NCBI GenBank assembly: GCA_964403795.1
Contig: CAYOHP010000005.1
Location: 1 to 64,000, forward strand
Origin: CAYOHP01 sp964403795 [NCBI: uncultured bacterium]
GTDB taxonomy: Bacteria > Muiribacteriota > UBA6191 > CAZXTJ01
Direction of reading: 5' to 3'
DNA: 64,000 bases
This document shows positions 26,310-34,970 of the stretch, in pieces. The stretch's first letter is position 1. Every line of letters starts with the position of its first letter. The position numbers were made by a program, and so were the translations under genes. The notes below the pieces were generated by a model. The model saw only the letters and a program-made list of their open reading frames with translations. It had not been told where the DNA came from and did no database searches.

Positions 26310-28421
26310 ATGGGACGACGCCTCCTCCTGCTCGCGATCCCCGCGCTCTGCCTCGCCGGATGCCTGTCGGTCACGCCCCGCTCCGACCTGGAAGCCTTGG
26401 AGGCGCGGCTCACCGACCTGTCCTCGCGACGCGAGAAGGAGGCGAACCGGCTCGACGAGCGGGTGCGTCGCACCGAGGACGCAGCCACTCGCCTCGAGGG
26501 GATGTTGGCCGGGGTCCAGGCGGCAGCGGGTCCCCGGGAACCCGACACCTCGGCTCCGGCGGCGGGCACCGGACCCGGGACCCGGCCTGGTCCTGGTTCT
26601 GGCTCTGGCACCGGTTCCGGCTCGGGCTCGGGCTCGGGATCCGGACGGCCTCCCCGTGACCACCGGAGGACCGGAGGGATCCTCCGCACCGCACTTCCCA
26701 CCGATCCGCCCACCCTCGATCCGGCCCTCCTCCAGGACACCACCAGCCATCTGGTCGCGATCCAGATCCTCGAGTGCCTGGTCGAGCTCGACGCCCAGCT
26801 CCGGATCCAGCCCCGGCTCGCCACTGCATGGACCATCTCGGAGGACGGCCTCGAGTACCGCTTCGAACTCCGCCCCGGGGTCCGCTTCCACCACGGCCGG
26901 GAGATGACGGCCGAGGACTTCGTCTGGAGCTTCCGCAGGATCCTCGACCCCGCCACCGCCAGCGTCCGGGTCTGGATCCTCGACCGGGTCCTCGGCTACC
27001 CCGTCTTCGCCCGGCTCCGGCGGAGCGCCGACCTGCTCCGCAAGGCCCTCGCCGGCGAGATCCCCGATGCCGCTTCCCGCTCCGAGGCCCTGGCGTCCCT
27101 CTCAGGACTCGACGCCAGGACCTTCGTCGACCTGGGCCACCCGGACCCGGAGCGGGTCTCCTCTCTCGCCGATCGCCTGTCGGCCTGGCTGGCGATCCCC
27201 GATGACGCGACCTCCGGGCTGCTGACGGAACTCGACGCCCTGGAAGTGGAGGACTTCGTCTCCCGCGGCATCCAGGCGCCCGACCCGCACACCCTGGTGC
27301 TCCGCCTCGAACGTCCCTTCGCCCCCTTCCTCCAGGTGCTCGCCATGGTCCAGGCCGCGGTCCTCCCCCGCGAGGAGGTCGAGCGGCTGGGCAGCGGTTT
27401 CGCGTTCCAGCCGGTCGGGACCGGCCCCTTCCGGTTCCACTCCTGGGAGCACGACGTCCGGATCGAGCTCCGGTCCTTCGACGGGTACTACGGGGGACGA
27501 CCTCCCCTGGAGGGCATCACCTTCCGCATCCTCCCCGACGACGTGGCCCGTCTCACCGAGTTCCTGGTGGGCAACCTCGACGTCTCGAGCCGCGTCCCCG
27601 ACGAGAAGTACGTCGCGCTGCGCGCCGACCCGGACTTCCCCGGGGTGCTCGAGGAGGTCCCCATCCTCCACGTGCTCTACTTGGCGATGAACCCGACCCG
27701 ACCGCCGTTCACCGACCGGAGGGTCCGGCGCGCCTTCAACCACGCCATCGACCGGGTCTCCATCCTCGAGAAGATCCGCAAGGGCCGCGGCATCCTCGCC
27801 GAGGGACCCCTCTCGCCGGGGATCCCCGAGTACGACCCGGAGCTCCGCGGCTACGAGTACTCGCCCGAGAAGGCCGTTGCCCTGCTCCGGGAAGCCGGGT
27901 ACGACCCTCCCTCCAAGCTCGGATCCGTCGAGTTCTGGTTCAACTCCTCGACCGGCAGCGACGTCAACGCCAAGATCGCCGAGGTCTTCCAGGAGAACCT
28001 CCGGAAGATCGGGGTGGACCTCGTGCTCCAGTCCGTCGAGTGGGGGACCTACCTCCAGAAGCTGCGCCGCTGCGAACCCTCGCTGCTGCGCCTGGCGTGG
28101 GTCTCCTCCATCGCCGACGGGGACGGCTTCCTGTATCCCTTCTTCCACAGCTCTTCGATCGGGCAGACCAACGTGGCGTGCTACTCCGACCCCGCCATGG
28201 ACGACCTGCTGGACCGGGCCCGCGAGAGCCGAGATCCGGAGGAGCGGATCCGGCTGTACCGGCAGGCCACCTCCAAGGTGGTCGAGGAGGCCATCTGGAT
28301 CCCCCTCCTCCATAACCGGGAGGATCTGGTCCGCAAGCCCTGGGTCCGCGACCTCGTCCTGTCGGCCCGGGGCGCCGACGCGGTGCGCTTCCGGGACGTG
28401 TGGCTGGCACCCCGACCATGA
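26310..28421 (+). CDS. peptide/solute-binding lipoprotein (SBP family 5) with coiled-coil stalk
   Basis: The 703-residue protein has a lipobox LAGC with C18. A coiled-coil stretch (about 25-70) and a Gly/Ser linker of alternating residues (about 95-112) follow. The family-5 (DppA/OppA) binding domain runs from about 122 to the end: TDPPTLDPAL near the start, FHHGREMTAEDFVWSFRRIL, and VRRAFNHAIDR. An extra 80 residues or so follow the LDPATAS motif compared with usual DppA. No permease or ATPase genes are nearby, so it is an orphan binding protein. The stalk suggests it reaches away from the membrane. Its stop overlaps the pseudokinase start (ATGA). Confidence 0.85.
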   Translation: MGRRLLLLAIPALCLAGCLSVTPRSDLEALEARLTDLSSRREKEANRLDERVRRTEDAATRLEGMLAGVQAAAGPREPDTSAPAAGTGPGTRPGPGSGSGTGSGSGSGSGSGRPPRDHRRTGGILRTALPTDPPTLDPALLQDTTSHLVAIQILECLVELDAQLRIQPRLATAWTISEDGLEYRFELRPGVRFHHGREMTAEDFVWSFRRILDPATASVRVWILDRVLGYPVFARLRRSADLLRKALAGEIPDAASRSEALASLSGLDARTFVDLGHPDPERVSSLADRLSAWLAIPDDATSGLLTELDALEVEDFVSRGIQAPDPHTLVLRLERPFAPFLQVLAMVQAAVLPREEVERLGSGFAFQPVGTGPFRFHSWEHDVRIELRSFDGYYGGRPPLEGITFRILPDDVARLTEFLVGNLDVSSRVPDEKYVALRADPDFPGVLEEVPILHVLYLAMNPTRPPFTDRRVRRAFNHAIDRVSILEKIRKGRGILAEGPLSPGIPEYDPELRGYEYSPEKAVALLREAGYDPPSKLGSVEFWFNSSTGSDVNAKIAEVFQENLRKIGVDLVLQSVEWGTYLQKLRRCEPSLLRLAWVSSIADGDGFLYPFFHSSSIGQTNVACYSDPAMDDLLDRARESRDPEERIRLYRQATSKVVEEAIWIPLLHNREDLVRKPWVRDLVLSARGADAVRFRDVWLAPRP
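26592..26640 (+). repeat. low-complexity Gly/Ser-coding repeat
   Basis: Short GGCTCG-like units repeat and encode the alternating Gly-Ser linker of the lipoprotein. Unit number could change by slippage in steps of six bases without shifting the frame. Confidence 0.5.
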
Positions 28422-29830
28422 CCGGGCAGGAGCCAGCCGGCGACGAGGACCGCAAGGCTCGCGACGTAGCCGGGATCAAGCTCGGACCCTTCGGGCAGTA
28501 CGAACTGCTCCGCCACCTGCGTACCGAGGGCGAGTTGGTCGAGTGCTTCCTGGCCCGCCAGCGACTGCTGGACCGGGAGGTGGAGGTCCACGTCCTGCGG
28601 GTCCCCCGGGAGACCAACCCCACCCTCTCCCATCGCTTCCTCGAGGGCCTGGAGCGCATGGCGGGACTCGATCACCCGGCCCTGCTCCGGATCCTCGACA
28701 TCGACACCTCCGGGTCGCGCCCGTTCTTCACGACCCCGTCCCGGGGCGAGCGACGCCTGGCAGAGCACCTGGCGACCTCCGGGGGCAGCCTCCGCGCCGA
28801 GGACGCGGTCCGCCTGTTCACCCCGCTGGCCCAGGGGCTGGCGGTCCTCCACCGCGCCGGCATCCTCTACCGGGAGACCTCGGCGGAGACGGTCCACCAC
28901 GAACCGCGTCGCGACCTCCTCTTCTTCGGGGAGTTCCCCCTCTCCCGACCCGAGACCCTGATCGACTCCCGCGGGAGCGACCTCCTGTCCCCCCTGCACG
29001 GCCAGCTCTGGGACGAGCGGGCCGACGTGTTCCTGCTGGCGCGGCTCCTCTACCTGGCCCTGGTCGGGCGTGACGCCCTCGGTACCAAGGCACTGCCGGG
29101 CCGTGCCCCGATGCTCAAGCCCCTGATGGACGCCCTCGACAACCGACCCGAGTGGATCCGCCTGCGCGACCTGGTCATGGCCTCCCTCTCGCCCTCGCCC
29201 TCGGACCGTCCCGAGACCGTCGAGGCCTTCCTGGAGAAGTTGGGCAAGCCGGCGCCGACCCAGATGCCTCCATCCGGGGAGCACCGGATCCAGGTACGGC
29301 CCGGGGCGACCGGCGCCCCCGCCGTCCCCGCGCTCCCTCCGGTCGCCGCCGCCCGCAGCGCGCGAGGCCGCAAGGGACGACGCACCTCTCCCAAGGACGG
29401 TCGTCCCGACCGGGGTTCCGGGCTGCGACTGGTGGCGGCCCTGGCGGCGGGCGCAGCTTTCGCGTTCATGGCCGCAAGCACTTCCGGACCACCACGCGAC
29501 CCCCAGTCGGCCGAAGTCGTGGAGCTCACCGCGACGCCATCGTCCGACGCTGGAGCCACCGAAGCCTCGCGACTCGAACCGGTCCGCGCCGGCCTCGAGA
29601 CCGCCCTCTTCCGGGTGAACGCCCGGGCCACCGGCACCGAGACCTTCGACGAACGCTGGGGTGCGCTGATGGCCTGGCTCGCCACTCCCGAGGCCCGGCA
29701 CCGCCCCGTGACCACGCCCTCGGCACTGCTGCTCCTCCGGGCCCGCGCCCGGCAGGGGGATCGATCCGCCTGGGTCCAGCTCGATGCCTGGATCCGGGAG
29801 GCGGCCTCGGTACCGGCAGCTACCCGCTGA
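28418..29830 (+). CDS. membrane pseudokinase with C-terminal ETFDxRW domain (paralog 1)
   Basis: The 470 residues hold a kinase-like fold (about 25-275) that has lost its chemistry. The VAIK lysine is replaced in VEVHVLR (55-61), HRD reads YRE (151-153) and DFG is missing (FFGEFPL). One membrane helix lies at about 337-354, followed by a periplasmic tail with ETFDERWGALMAWL (408-421). The second pseudokinase (36594-38006) has the same plan and tail motif. The ATG overlaps the lipoprotein stop, so it may be the inner partner of that binding protein. Its 3' end overlaps the convergent pseudopilin gene by 11 bases. Confidence 0.75.
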   Translation: MTGQEPAGDEDRKARDVAGIKLGPFGQYELLRHLRTEGELVECFLARQRLLDREVEVHVLRVPRETNPTLSHRFLEGLERMAGLDHPALLRILDIDTSGSRPFFTTPSRGERRLAEHLATSGGSLRAEDAVRLFTPLAQGLAVLHRAGILYRETSAETVHHEPRRDLLFFGEFPLSRPETLIDSRGSDLLSPLHGQLWDERADVFLLARLLYLALVGRDALGTKALPGRAPMLKPLMDALDNRPEWIRLRDLVMASLSPSPSDRPETVEAFLEKLGKPAPTQMPPSGEHRIQVRPGATGAPAVPALPPVAAARSARGRKGRRTSPKDGRPDRGSGLRLVAALAAGAAFAFMAASTSGPPRDPQSAEVVELTATPSSDAGATEASRLEPVRAGLETALFRVNARATGTETFDERWGALMAWLATPEARHRPVTTPSALLLLRARARQGDRSAWVQLDAWIREAASVPAATR

Positions 29831-31325
29831 AGCCGCCCGAGACCCCGCCGCCCCCTCCGCCTCCACCGCCTCCGCCTCCACCCCCGCCCGGCGGCGTGAC
29901 TCCCGGCGTCTGGTTGGTATACCCCAGCACGGACGCCTCGTCCGGCGGGACGCCCTCGTCCAGGCTGTAGACCTTGCGGAAGAACTCGAAGAACTCGAAG
30001 AGCTGGGCCCGGGTGCCGGTGGCGGGATCCTCGAACCAGTGGTTCAGGCTCCCGCTGGGAGCCCCGACCGAAGCCCTCGCCGAGACGCACCAGTCGTTGC
30101 CGTGGAAGGGATCGCGGAAGGCCCCGCCCGGGACCTCTTCGTCGGGGGTCGATGCGGGCAGGAACGAATCGCAGCCGAAGTCGTAGCTCCGCAGGATGGG
30201 CCCGGTGGTCACCACCCGGTCGACATAGCCCGCATCGGGTGCGCCGCCGCGCTGCTCGTGGAGCTTGGCGATGGCGTGGGCGGCGGGAGGCGGACCCTGG
30301 TCGTCGGGGTCGATCCGGAACGCCCCGGGGTCGTCGCAGGCCGGCGCCACCCAGGTACAACCGGGGACACGCCCGCAGTAGAACTCGGAGAGGCCCCGCT
30401 CGGGTTGGGGACAGGCCGGGATGTCCGGACCCACGGAGCGGCGCCAGATCGCGGAGGTCCGCTCCGGCGCGGGCGTCCCCTCGAAGACCACGTCGTAGAC
30501 CCGATCCCGGAGGAACTCGCCGGCCGGGGTCCAGTCCGCCGGATCTCCCGTGGACGCGAACCGCTCGAGGAACGCAGCGGCAGCCGCGTCGGGGACGGCA
30601 CCGGGAGGAAGCGGCGCCGGGTCCGCCTTCCAGTCCACCGCCCCGTAGTTGGCGATGTACCGGGGCGAGAGGTCGCGGATCCTCGCCCGGATGGCGTCCC
30701 TCACGTCCTCCCTGGATGGATCCTGGAGCTCGGGCTCGGTGAAGACCGTGACCCGGACCAGCCGCTTGGTGGTGGGACCGCTCGCCAGGTACCCGTCCGT
30801 CGAATCGCCCCAGATCGGGGGATCCGGGAACATCAGGAAGGCCGCGTAGGCCAGCACGCTGTCCCCTCCGTCGCGACCCCGGCTGAAGAGGTCGATGTGG
30901 TGGAGCGGGATCCAACGGTCCTGCCCATCGGGTCGCTCCCGGCCCAGGGCGTTCTCGGCGACCACGGTGAAATCGCCCTCGAGGCTGCCCAGGCCGAACT
31001 CGGCGGAGGTCCTGGTCCCGCGCATGAACGGAGCAAGCTCGGCGAGCCGGTCGGAGGCGACGCCTCCCCCGTACCAGCGCCGGCGGCGCAGCAGGTTGGC
31101 GGCGGCCTCCAGCCCCGACAGGGCAAGCGACCGGGCCCGGAGCCGCCCCAGGGATGCGCCTTCCGAACGCGCTTGGCTCCCGGCGAACTGGAGCATGGGG
31201 AAGACCGCGATCGCCAGCAGCGAGAGCGAGGCGAACACCACCAGTCCGATCACGAAACCGCGACGGCCGACGGTCCGTCCGCCGCTCCCGCGGCCCGAAG
31301 GGCTCCAGGGTCCAGGGTCGGTCAT
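29820..31325 (-). CDS. large pseudopilin, GspK/PilX-like, with poly-Gly tail (cluster B)
   Basis: A 501-residue prepilin: RRG|FVIGLV and a long hydrophobic helix (about 24-44 from the ATG at 31325), again without Glu5. Several cysteines occur in the globular domain (FYCGRVPGCTWVAPACDD), suggesting disulfides. The C-terminus is a run of 15 glycines followed by VSGGFSG. Size and missing Glu5 fit a GspK-like tip subunit. The ATG overlaps the J-like stop (ATGA). It is the last gene of cluster B. Confidence 0.78.
   Translation of the reverse strand: MTDPGPWSPSGRGSGGRTVGRRGFVIGLVVFASLSLLAIAVFPMLQFAGSQARSEGASLGRLRARSLALSGLEAAANLLRRRRWYGGGVASDRLAELAPFMRGTRTSAEFGLGSLEGDFTVVAENALGRERPDGQDRWIPLHHIDLFSRGRDGGDSVLAYAAFLMFPDPPIWGDSTDGYLASGPTTKRLVRVTVFTEPELQDPSREDVRDAIRARIRDLSPRYIANYGAVDWKADPAPLPPGAVPDAAAAAFLERFASTGDPADWTPAGEFLRDRVYDVVFEGTPAPERTSAIWRRSVGPDIPACPQPERGLSEFYCGRVPGCTWVAPACDDPGAFRIDPDDQGPPPAAHAIAKLHEQRGGAPDAGYVDRVVTTGPILRSYDFGCDSFLPASTPDEEVPGGAFRDPFHGNDWCVSARASVGAPSGSLNHWFEDPATGTRAQLFEFFEFFRKVYSLDEGVPPDEASVLGYTNQTPGVTPPGGGGGGGGGGGGGGGVSGGFSG
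29838..29890 (-). repeat. poly-Gly-coding repeat
   Basis: A GGC/GGT/GGA run on the minus strand encodes 15 glycines at the pseudopilin C-terminus. Its internal similarity makes copy number prone to slippage. Confidence 0.5.
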
Positions 31326-31807
31326 GGCAACGGTCCCTCCCCTCGGATCCGGTTGGCAGCGAAGGCCGAGACGACCACCGAGACGGTGGTGCCGTCCTCG
31401 GCCACGGCCCGGAGCGTCAGCTCCGCCTGGCCCCGGATCGGCTGGCGCACCACCAGGTCGTCGATGCCGCGGGCCAGCTCGACGGGAGCCGATCCCCGAC
31501 GGACCAGCTTCAGTATCCCTTCCGGGTCCCGGTGGACCAGCGAGAGCTGGTTCGCCCCGTCCGTGAAGACCAGCACCGGAGCGCCGACGGGATCCCCTTC
31601 CCGGGGATGGCGCAGGGCCGTGGCGGTATCCAGTTCGGAACGCAGCCGGATCTCGGCGAGCCGGATCCGCTGGAGCGCATCGAGCTTCCCGACGACCCGG
31701 TCCGAGAAACCGTGGAATCGGAGGGAGGAGACGGCCAGACCCACCAGGCCCGCCAGCAGCGCCAGGCCCAGTACGGCCTCGACCAGGGTGGCGCCGCGAC
31801 GCGTCAT
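31322..31807 (-). CDS. minor pseudopilin, J-like (cluster B)
   Basis: A 161-residue prepilin with a very short leader, MTRRG|ATLVE, Glu5 present, then a hydrophobic helix (AVLGLALLAGLVGLAVSSL). The beta-rich domain ends in VVVSAFAANRIRGEG. It overlaps the K-like gene as ATGA and lies two bases after the first gene of the cluster. It probably assembles with its neighbours as a pseudopilus tip complex. Confidence 0.8.
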   Translation of the reverse strand: MTRRGATLVEAVLGLALLAGLVGLAVSSLRFHGFSDRVVGKLDALQRIRLAEIRLRSELDTATALRHPREGDPVGAPVLVFTDGANQLSLVHRDPEGILKLVRRGSAPVELARGIDDLVVRQPIRGQAELTLRAVAEDGTTVSVVVSAFAANRIRGEGPLP

Positions 31808-31809
31808 GG

Positions 31810-32259
31810 TCAGACCTCCTCCCCTGCGACTCCCGCCAGGCGGAGTTCCTTGGTCCCCGCCTGGCCGCGGTCCGTCCAGCGCACCACGACGTCGACCCGG
31901 TAGAGGCGACGCGGGCTGTTCGAGCCCACGTCGGCGCAGCGCACCTCCCGGACCACCTCGAGACCGGCCAGCTCCGAGGCCACCGACGGCAACTCACCGG
32001 TCGCCTCCGAGGTCAGGTCCTCCCGCGACAGCGGTGTCGCCCCCGCCGGGCAGGCCAGCCCCTCGTAGGCACCGGCACGCACCAGGCTGCGGGCCCTCGC
32101 CAGGGCCCACTCCGCCAGGCCGCGGGCCACCACGTGGCTCCGGACCAGGCGGGTCTGGGCCGTGCCGCTCTCGAAACTCCGGAGCAGCGGGACCGAGACC
32201 AGCGCGAAGAGGCCGAAGGCCATCACGATCTCGACGAACACGTTGCCCCGCCTCCGCAT
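31810..32259 (-). CDS. minor pseudopilin, I-like (cluster B)
   Basis: A 149-residue prepilin, MRRRG|NVFVE with Glu5, then IVMAFGLFALVSVPLL. It has two cysteines (LACPAG and VRCADVG) and a globular domain small enough for GspI. It is the first gene of cluster B. The upstream sequence CACACT, six bases, ATG resembles the leaderless pattern seen elsewhere but is weak. The cluster is divergent from the acyl-CoA synthetase. Confidence 0.78.
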   Translation of the reverse strand: MRRRGNVFVEIVMAFGLFALVSVPLLRSFESGTAQTRLVRSHVVARGLAEWALARARSLVRAGAYEGLACPAGATPLSREDLTSEATGELPSVASELAGLEVVREVRCADVGSNSPRRLYRVDVVVRWTDRGQAGTKELRLAGVAGEEV

Positions 32260-32332
32260 GCTGCGAGTGTGCCATCGACGGGCCGGGGAAGGGAGGCACA
32301 GGCCGCGCCGAGGCCGGGCGACGCGACCGCGG

Positions 32333-32338
32333 TACCGT
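32333..32338 (+). promoter_or_regulatory. -10 box TACCGT of the acyl-CoA synthetase gene
   Basis: TACCGT lies 23 bases before the ATG at 32362, leaving room for a short leader that holds AGAGG. No -35 box is evident. Confidence 0.35.
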
Positions 32339-32361
32339 GGGGCCGGGAAGCAGAGGTCACC

Positions 32362-33996
32362 ATGCGCGCCGCGATGATGGACACGCCGCTCTCGATCGGG
32401 CACATCCTCGATCGGGCGGCCCGCTTCCATCCGGATGCCGCGATCGTCTCCGTGCAGCCCGACCGGTCCCGGCGACGCTCCGACTACGCCACCCTGGCCC
32501 GCCGCGCCCGGGCCCTCGCCTACGGCCTCGAACAGGTCGGACTGCAACCCGGAGACCGGGTCGCGACCCTCATGTGGAACCACCAGACCCACATCGAGTG
32601 CTACTTCGGCATCCCGCTGGCCGGCGGCGTCTACCACACGCTGAACCTGCGTCTGGCCCCCCAGGAGATCGCCGCCATCGTCCGCCACGCCGGCGACCGA
32701 TTCCTGGTGGTCGACGAAGTCCTCCTCCCCCTCTACCGGCAGTTCGCGAACCTGGTCGAGTTCGAGCGGGTCCTGGTGGCGCGCACCTCGCCCGCTCCCC
32801 TCGAGGCTCCCCTCCAGGACTTCGAAGGGCTCCTGGTCACGCCTCCCCAAGGCTGGGATCCGGAGCCGCCGGACGAGCACCAGGCGGCCGGGCTCTGCTA
32901 CACCTCCGGGACCACCGGAGGCCCCAAGGGCGTGGTCTACTCGCATCGCGCCATCGTCCTGCACTCGCTGGTCTCCGCCATGACCTCCACGCTGGGCATC
33001 CGCGAGGACGACACCGTGCTCCCGGTGGTCCCCATGTTCCATGCCAATGCCTGGGGCCTGCCCTTCACCTGCACGCTGGTCGGCTGCAAGCAGGTCCTTC
33101 CCGGTCCACACCTGGACGCCCATGGACTCCTGGACCTCTACGCCGACGAGGGCGTGACCCTGTCGGCAGGCGTGCCCACGATCTGGATGGGGATCCAGCA
33201 GGCTCTCGAGGCCGACCCCGGGAAGTGGAAGCTGGCCCCGGGCCTCCGCATGGTGGTGGGTGGATCCGCCGCGCCCGAGTCGATGATCCGGACCCTCGAC
33301 GGGTTCGGCCTCGAGGTGATCCACGCCTGGGGCATGACCGAGATGACACCTCTCGGGAGCGTGGCCCGGCTCAAGGGGAGCCTGCACCGAGCCGACCCGG
33401 AGCTCCGCTATCGCACCCGGGCGAGCCAGGGAGTCCCGGCCCCGCTGGTCGACGTCCGGGTCCAGGGACCCGAGGGACCGGTGCCCTGGGACGGGACGAC
33501 CCACGGAGAGCTGCAGGTCCGCGGCCCCTGGGTTGCGGAGTCCTACTTCCGCGAACCCGATCGCTCGGCCTGGACCGGCGACGGATGGTTCCGCACCGGC
33601 GACGTGGTGACCATGGACCCCGAGGGATACCTTCGGATCGTCGACCGCACCAAGGACCTGATCAAGTCCGGCGGGGAGTGGATCAGCTCGGTCGCCCTCG
33701 AGAATGCGCTCATGGGCCACCCGGCGGTCCGGGAGGCAGCGGTGATCGCCATCCCCGACCCCAAGTGGGGGGAACGCCCGCTGGCCATACTGGTGTTCCG
33801 TCCCGGACCGCGTCCGGACGACCACGAGCTTCGCGCCCACCTCGCCCCCGGCTTCCCGAAGTGGGCGTTGCCCGACCGCTTCGAGGCGATCGACGCCATC
33901 CCCCGCACTTCGACCGGGAAGTTCCTGAAGACCCGGCTCCGCGAGATGTTCGCGGGCGTACCCTCGGCCCCCGCCGGGAACCCGGAGGGCCCGTGA
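32362..33996 (+). CDS. medium/long-chain acyl-CoA synthetase
   Basis: A 544-residue AMP-forming ligase that activates fatty acids to acyl-CoA through an acyl-adenylate. Motifs: YTSGTTGGPKGVVYSH (P-loop, about 194-209), GWGMTE-like HAWGMTEM (about 320-327), WFRTGDV (about 411-417), DRTKDLIKSGGEWIS (about 429-443, hinge and CoA region) and the catalytic lysine in TSTGKFLK. It resembles the AlkK/FadD group in length and in the SGGEWIS motif. The ATG is at 32362. Its stop overlaps the GTG of the next gene. Confidence 0.92.
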   Translation: MRAAMMDTPLSIGHILDRAARFHPDAAIVSVQPDRSRRRSDYATLARRARALAYGLEQVGLQPGDRVATLMWNHQTHIECYFGIPLAGGVYHTLNLRLAPQEIAAIVRHAGDRFLVVDEVLLPLYRQFANLVEFERVLVARTSPAPLEAPLQDFEGLLVTPPQGWDPEPPDEHQAAGLCYTSGTTGGPKGVVYSHRAIVLHSLVSAMTSTLGIREDDTVLPVVPMFHANAWGLPFTCTLVGCKQVLPGPHLDAHGLLDLYADEGVTLSAGVPTIWMGIQQALEADPGKWKLAPGLRMVVGGSAAPESMIRTLDGFGLEVIHAWGMTEMTPLGSVARLKGSLHRADPELRYRTRASQGVPAPLVDVRVQGPEGPVPWDGTTHGELQVRGPWVAESYFREPDRSAWTGDGWFRTGDVVTMDPEGYLRIVDRTKDLIKSGGEWISSVALENALMGHPAVREAAVIAIPDPKWGERPLAILVFRPGPRPDDHELRAHLAPGFPKWALPDRFEAIDAIPRTSTGKFLKTRLREMFAGVPSAPAGNPEGP

Positions 33997-34919
33997 TCGA
34001 ACTGGTGGTCACCCCGCGCCGGGTCCTCTCCTGGGAGCAGTTCGTGGCGGTGGAGCCGGCCTTCACCATCGCCCTCGACGGGGCCGTGTCGGGTCCTCCC
34101 CGCTTCGACGACCGGGGCCCTCGCCTGAACCTGAACCATCACGAGGGCGTGGACCGCCTGAGTACCCGGAGCACCTCCGGCCAGGTGATGATCTGCGTCA
34201 AGCAGGGCCTGTTCGAGACCTTCCGCGACCCTGCGGGTCCCCGCGCCCGGATCCTGGTCAACGACCCCGACCAGGACACCTCGCTGGCGGTGTGGCTGCT
34301 CGCCAACCACGAGCGGATCTCGGGCACCCGCAGCGAGCCCCTGCTCAGTCGCCTCTGTTTCGCGGCCGACGTCCTCGACGCCACGGCCGGGGCCTACCCG
34401 TTCGAACCGGAATCGGAACTCATGTGGCAGCTCGCCTGGATCTTCCAGCCCTACTGGGAGCCCCGGCTCTCCGGGGAGCTCGTCACCATGTCGGCCTCGG
34501 ACATGGAGGCCGTGATCAAGGCCGTGGGCGAGCGGATCGAGGCCTACTCGAGCGGCAAGGGCGGCCGGCTCCGACCCGACACCGAGTACGAGGTCCTGCA
34601 CCATGGCGCCGGGTGGGTCCTGGTGAAGGAGCTCGGAGCCCACGCCCGCACCCGCATGTTCCACGACGGGATCCGCGCCTACGTCACGGTCCGGGAGGGT
34701 CCCGCCGAGCACTTCACCTACTCGATCGGGAAGATGTCCCACTTCGTCCCCTTCCCCCTGGAACGCCTCTACGACGAGCTGAACCAGGCCGAGGGGATCC
34801 CGGCGGAAGCCAGCGACCGGTGGGGCGGCGGCAACACCATCGGCGGCTCGCCCCGGGAGCAAGGGAGCAGGATCCCCCCGGCCAAGCTGGCCCGGATCCT
34901 CGACGGCCTGGTGGCCTGA
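33993..34919 (+). CDS. unknown protein, possibly divergent DHH/DHHA1 type
   Basis: Counting from the GTG at 33993, 308 residues. I do not firmly recognise it. Several features hint at a divergent DHH-superfamily phosphoesterase: an LNHHEGVDR segment (about 48-56), NDPDQDTSLAVWLL (about 90-103), and a late glycine motif RWGGGNTIGGSPR (about 274-286) where DHHA1 domains carry GGGH. The classical aspartate ladder is not complete by eye, so this is weak. The start overlaps the acyl-CoA synthetase stop (GTGA), so they are coupled. Confidence 0.6.
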   Translation: MIELVVTPRRVLSWEQFVAVEPAFTIALDGAVSGPPRFDDRGPRLNLNHHEGVDRLSTRSTSGQVMICVKQGLFETFRDPAGPRARILVNDPDQDTSLAVWLLANHERISGTRSEPLLSRLCFAADVLDATAGAYPFEPESELMWQLAWIFQPYWEPRLSGELVTMSASDMEAVIKAVGERIEAYSSGKGGRLRPDTEYEVLHHGAGWVLVKELGAHARTRMFHDGIRAYVTVREGPAEHFTYSIGKMSHFVPFPLERLYDELNQAEGIPAEASDRWGGGNTIGGSPREQGSRIPPAKLARILDGLVA

Positions 34920-34937
34920 GAGCCCAAGCCCGTGGGG

Positions 34938-34943
34938 TACGCT
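34938..34943 (+). promoter_or_regulatory. -10 box TACGCT before the polytopic membrane protein
   Basis: TACGCT lies 27 bases before the ATG at 34971; a GGGAGG-type ribosome site (about 34954-34960) lies in the leader. It matches the TACGCT boxes found on the minus strand elsewhere. Confidence 0.4.
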
Positions 34944-34970
34944 CACGGAAGCAAGGGAGGCCGGGAACCG

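Noticed and set aside
26310-28421. Complete ABC peptide importer
   Set aside because: No permease or ATPase gene lies within reach on either side; only the binding lipoprotein is present.
23228-32259. Complete type II secretion or type IV pilus locus
   Set aside because: Only minor pseudopilins are present; no secretin, ATPase, inner membrane platform or prepilin peptidase gene is in the window.
29784-33990. Plus-strand open frame running through the pseudopilin cluster into the DHH-like gene
   Set aside because: The part before 33993 is Arg/Pro-rich antisense to the pseudopilins and out of frame with the synthetase. Only the part from GTG 33993 reads as protein.
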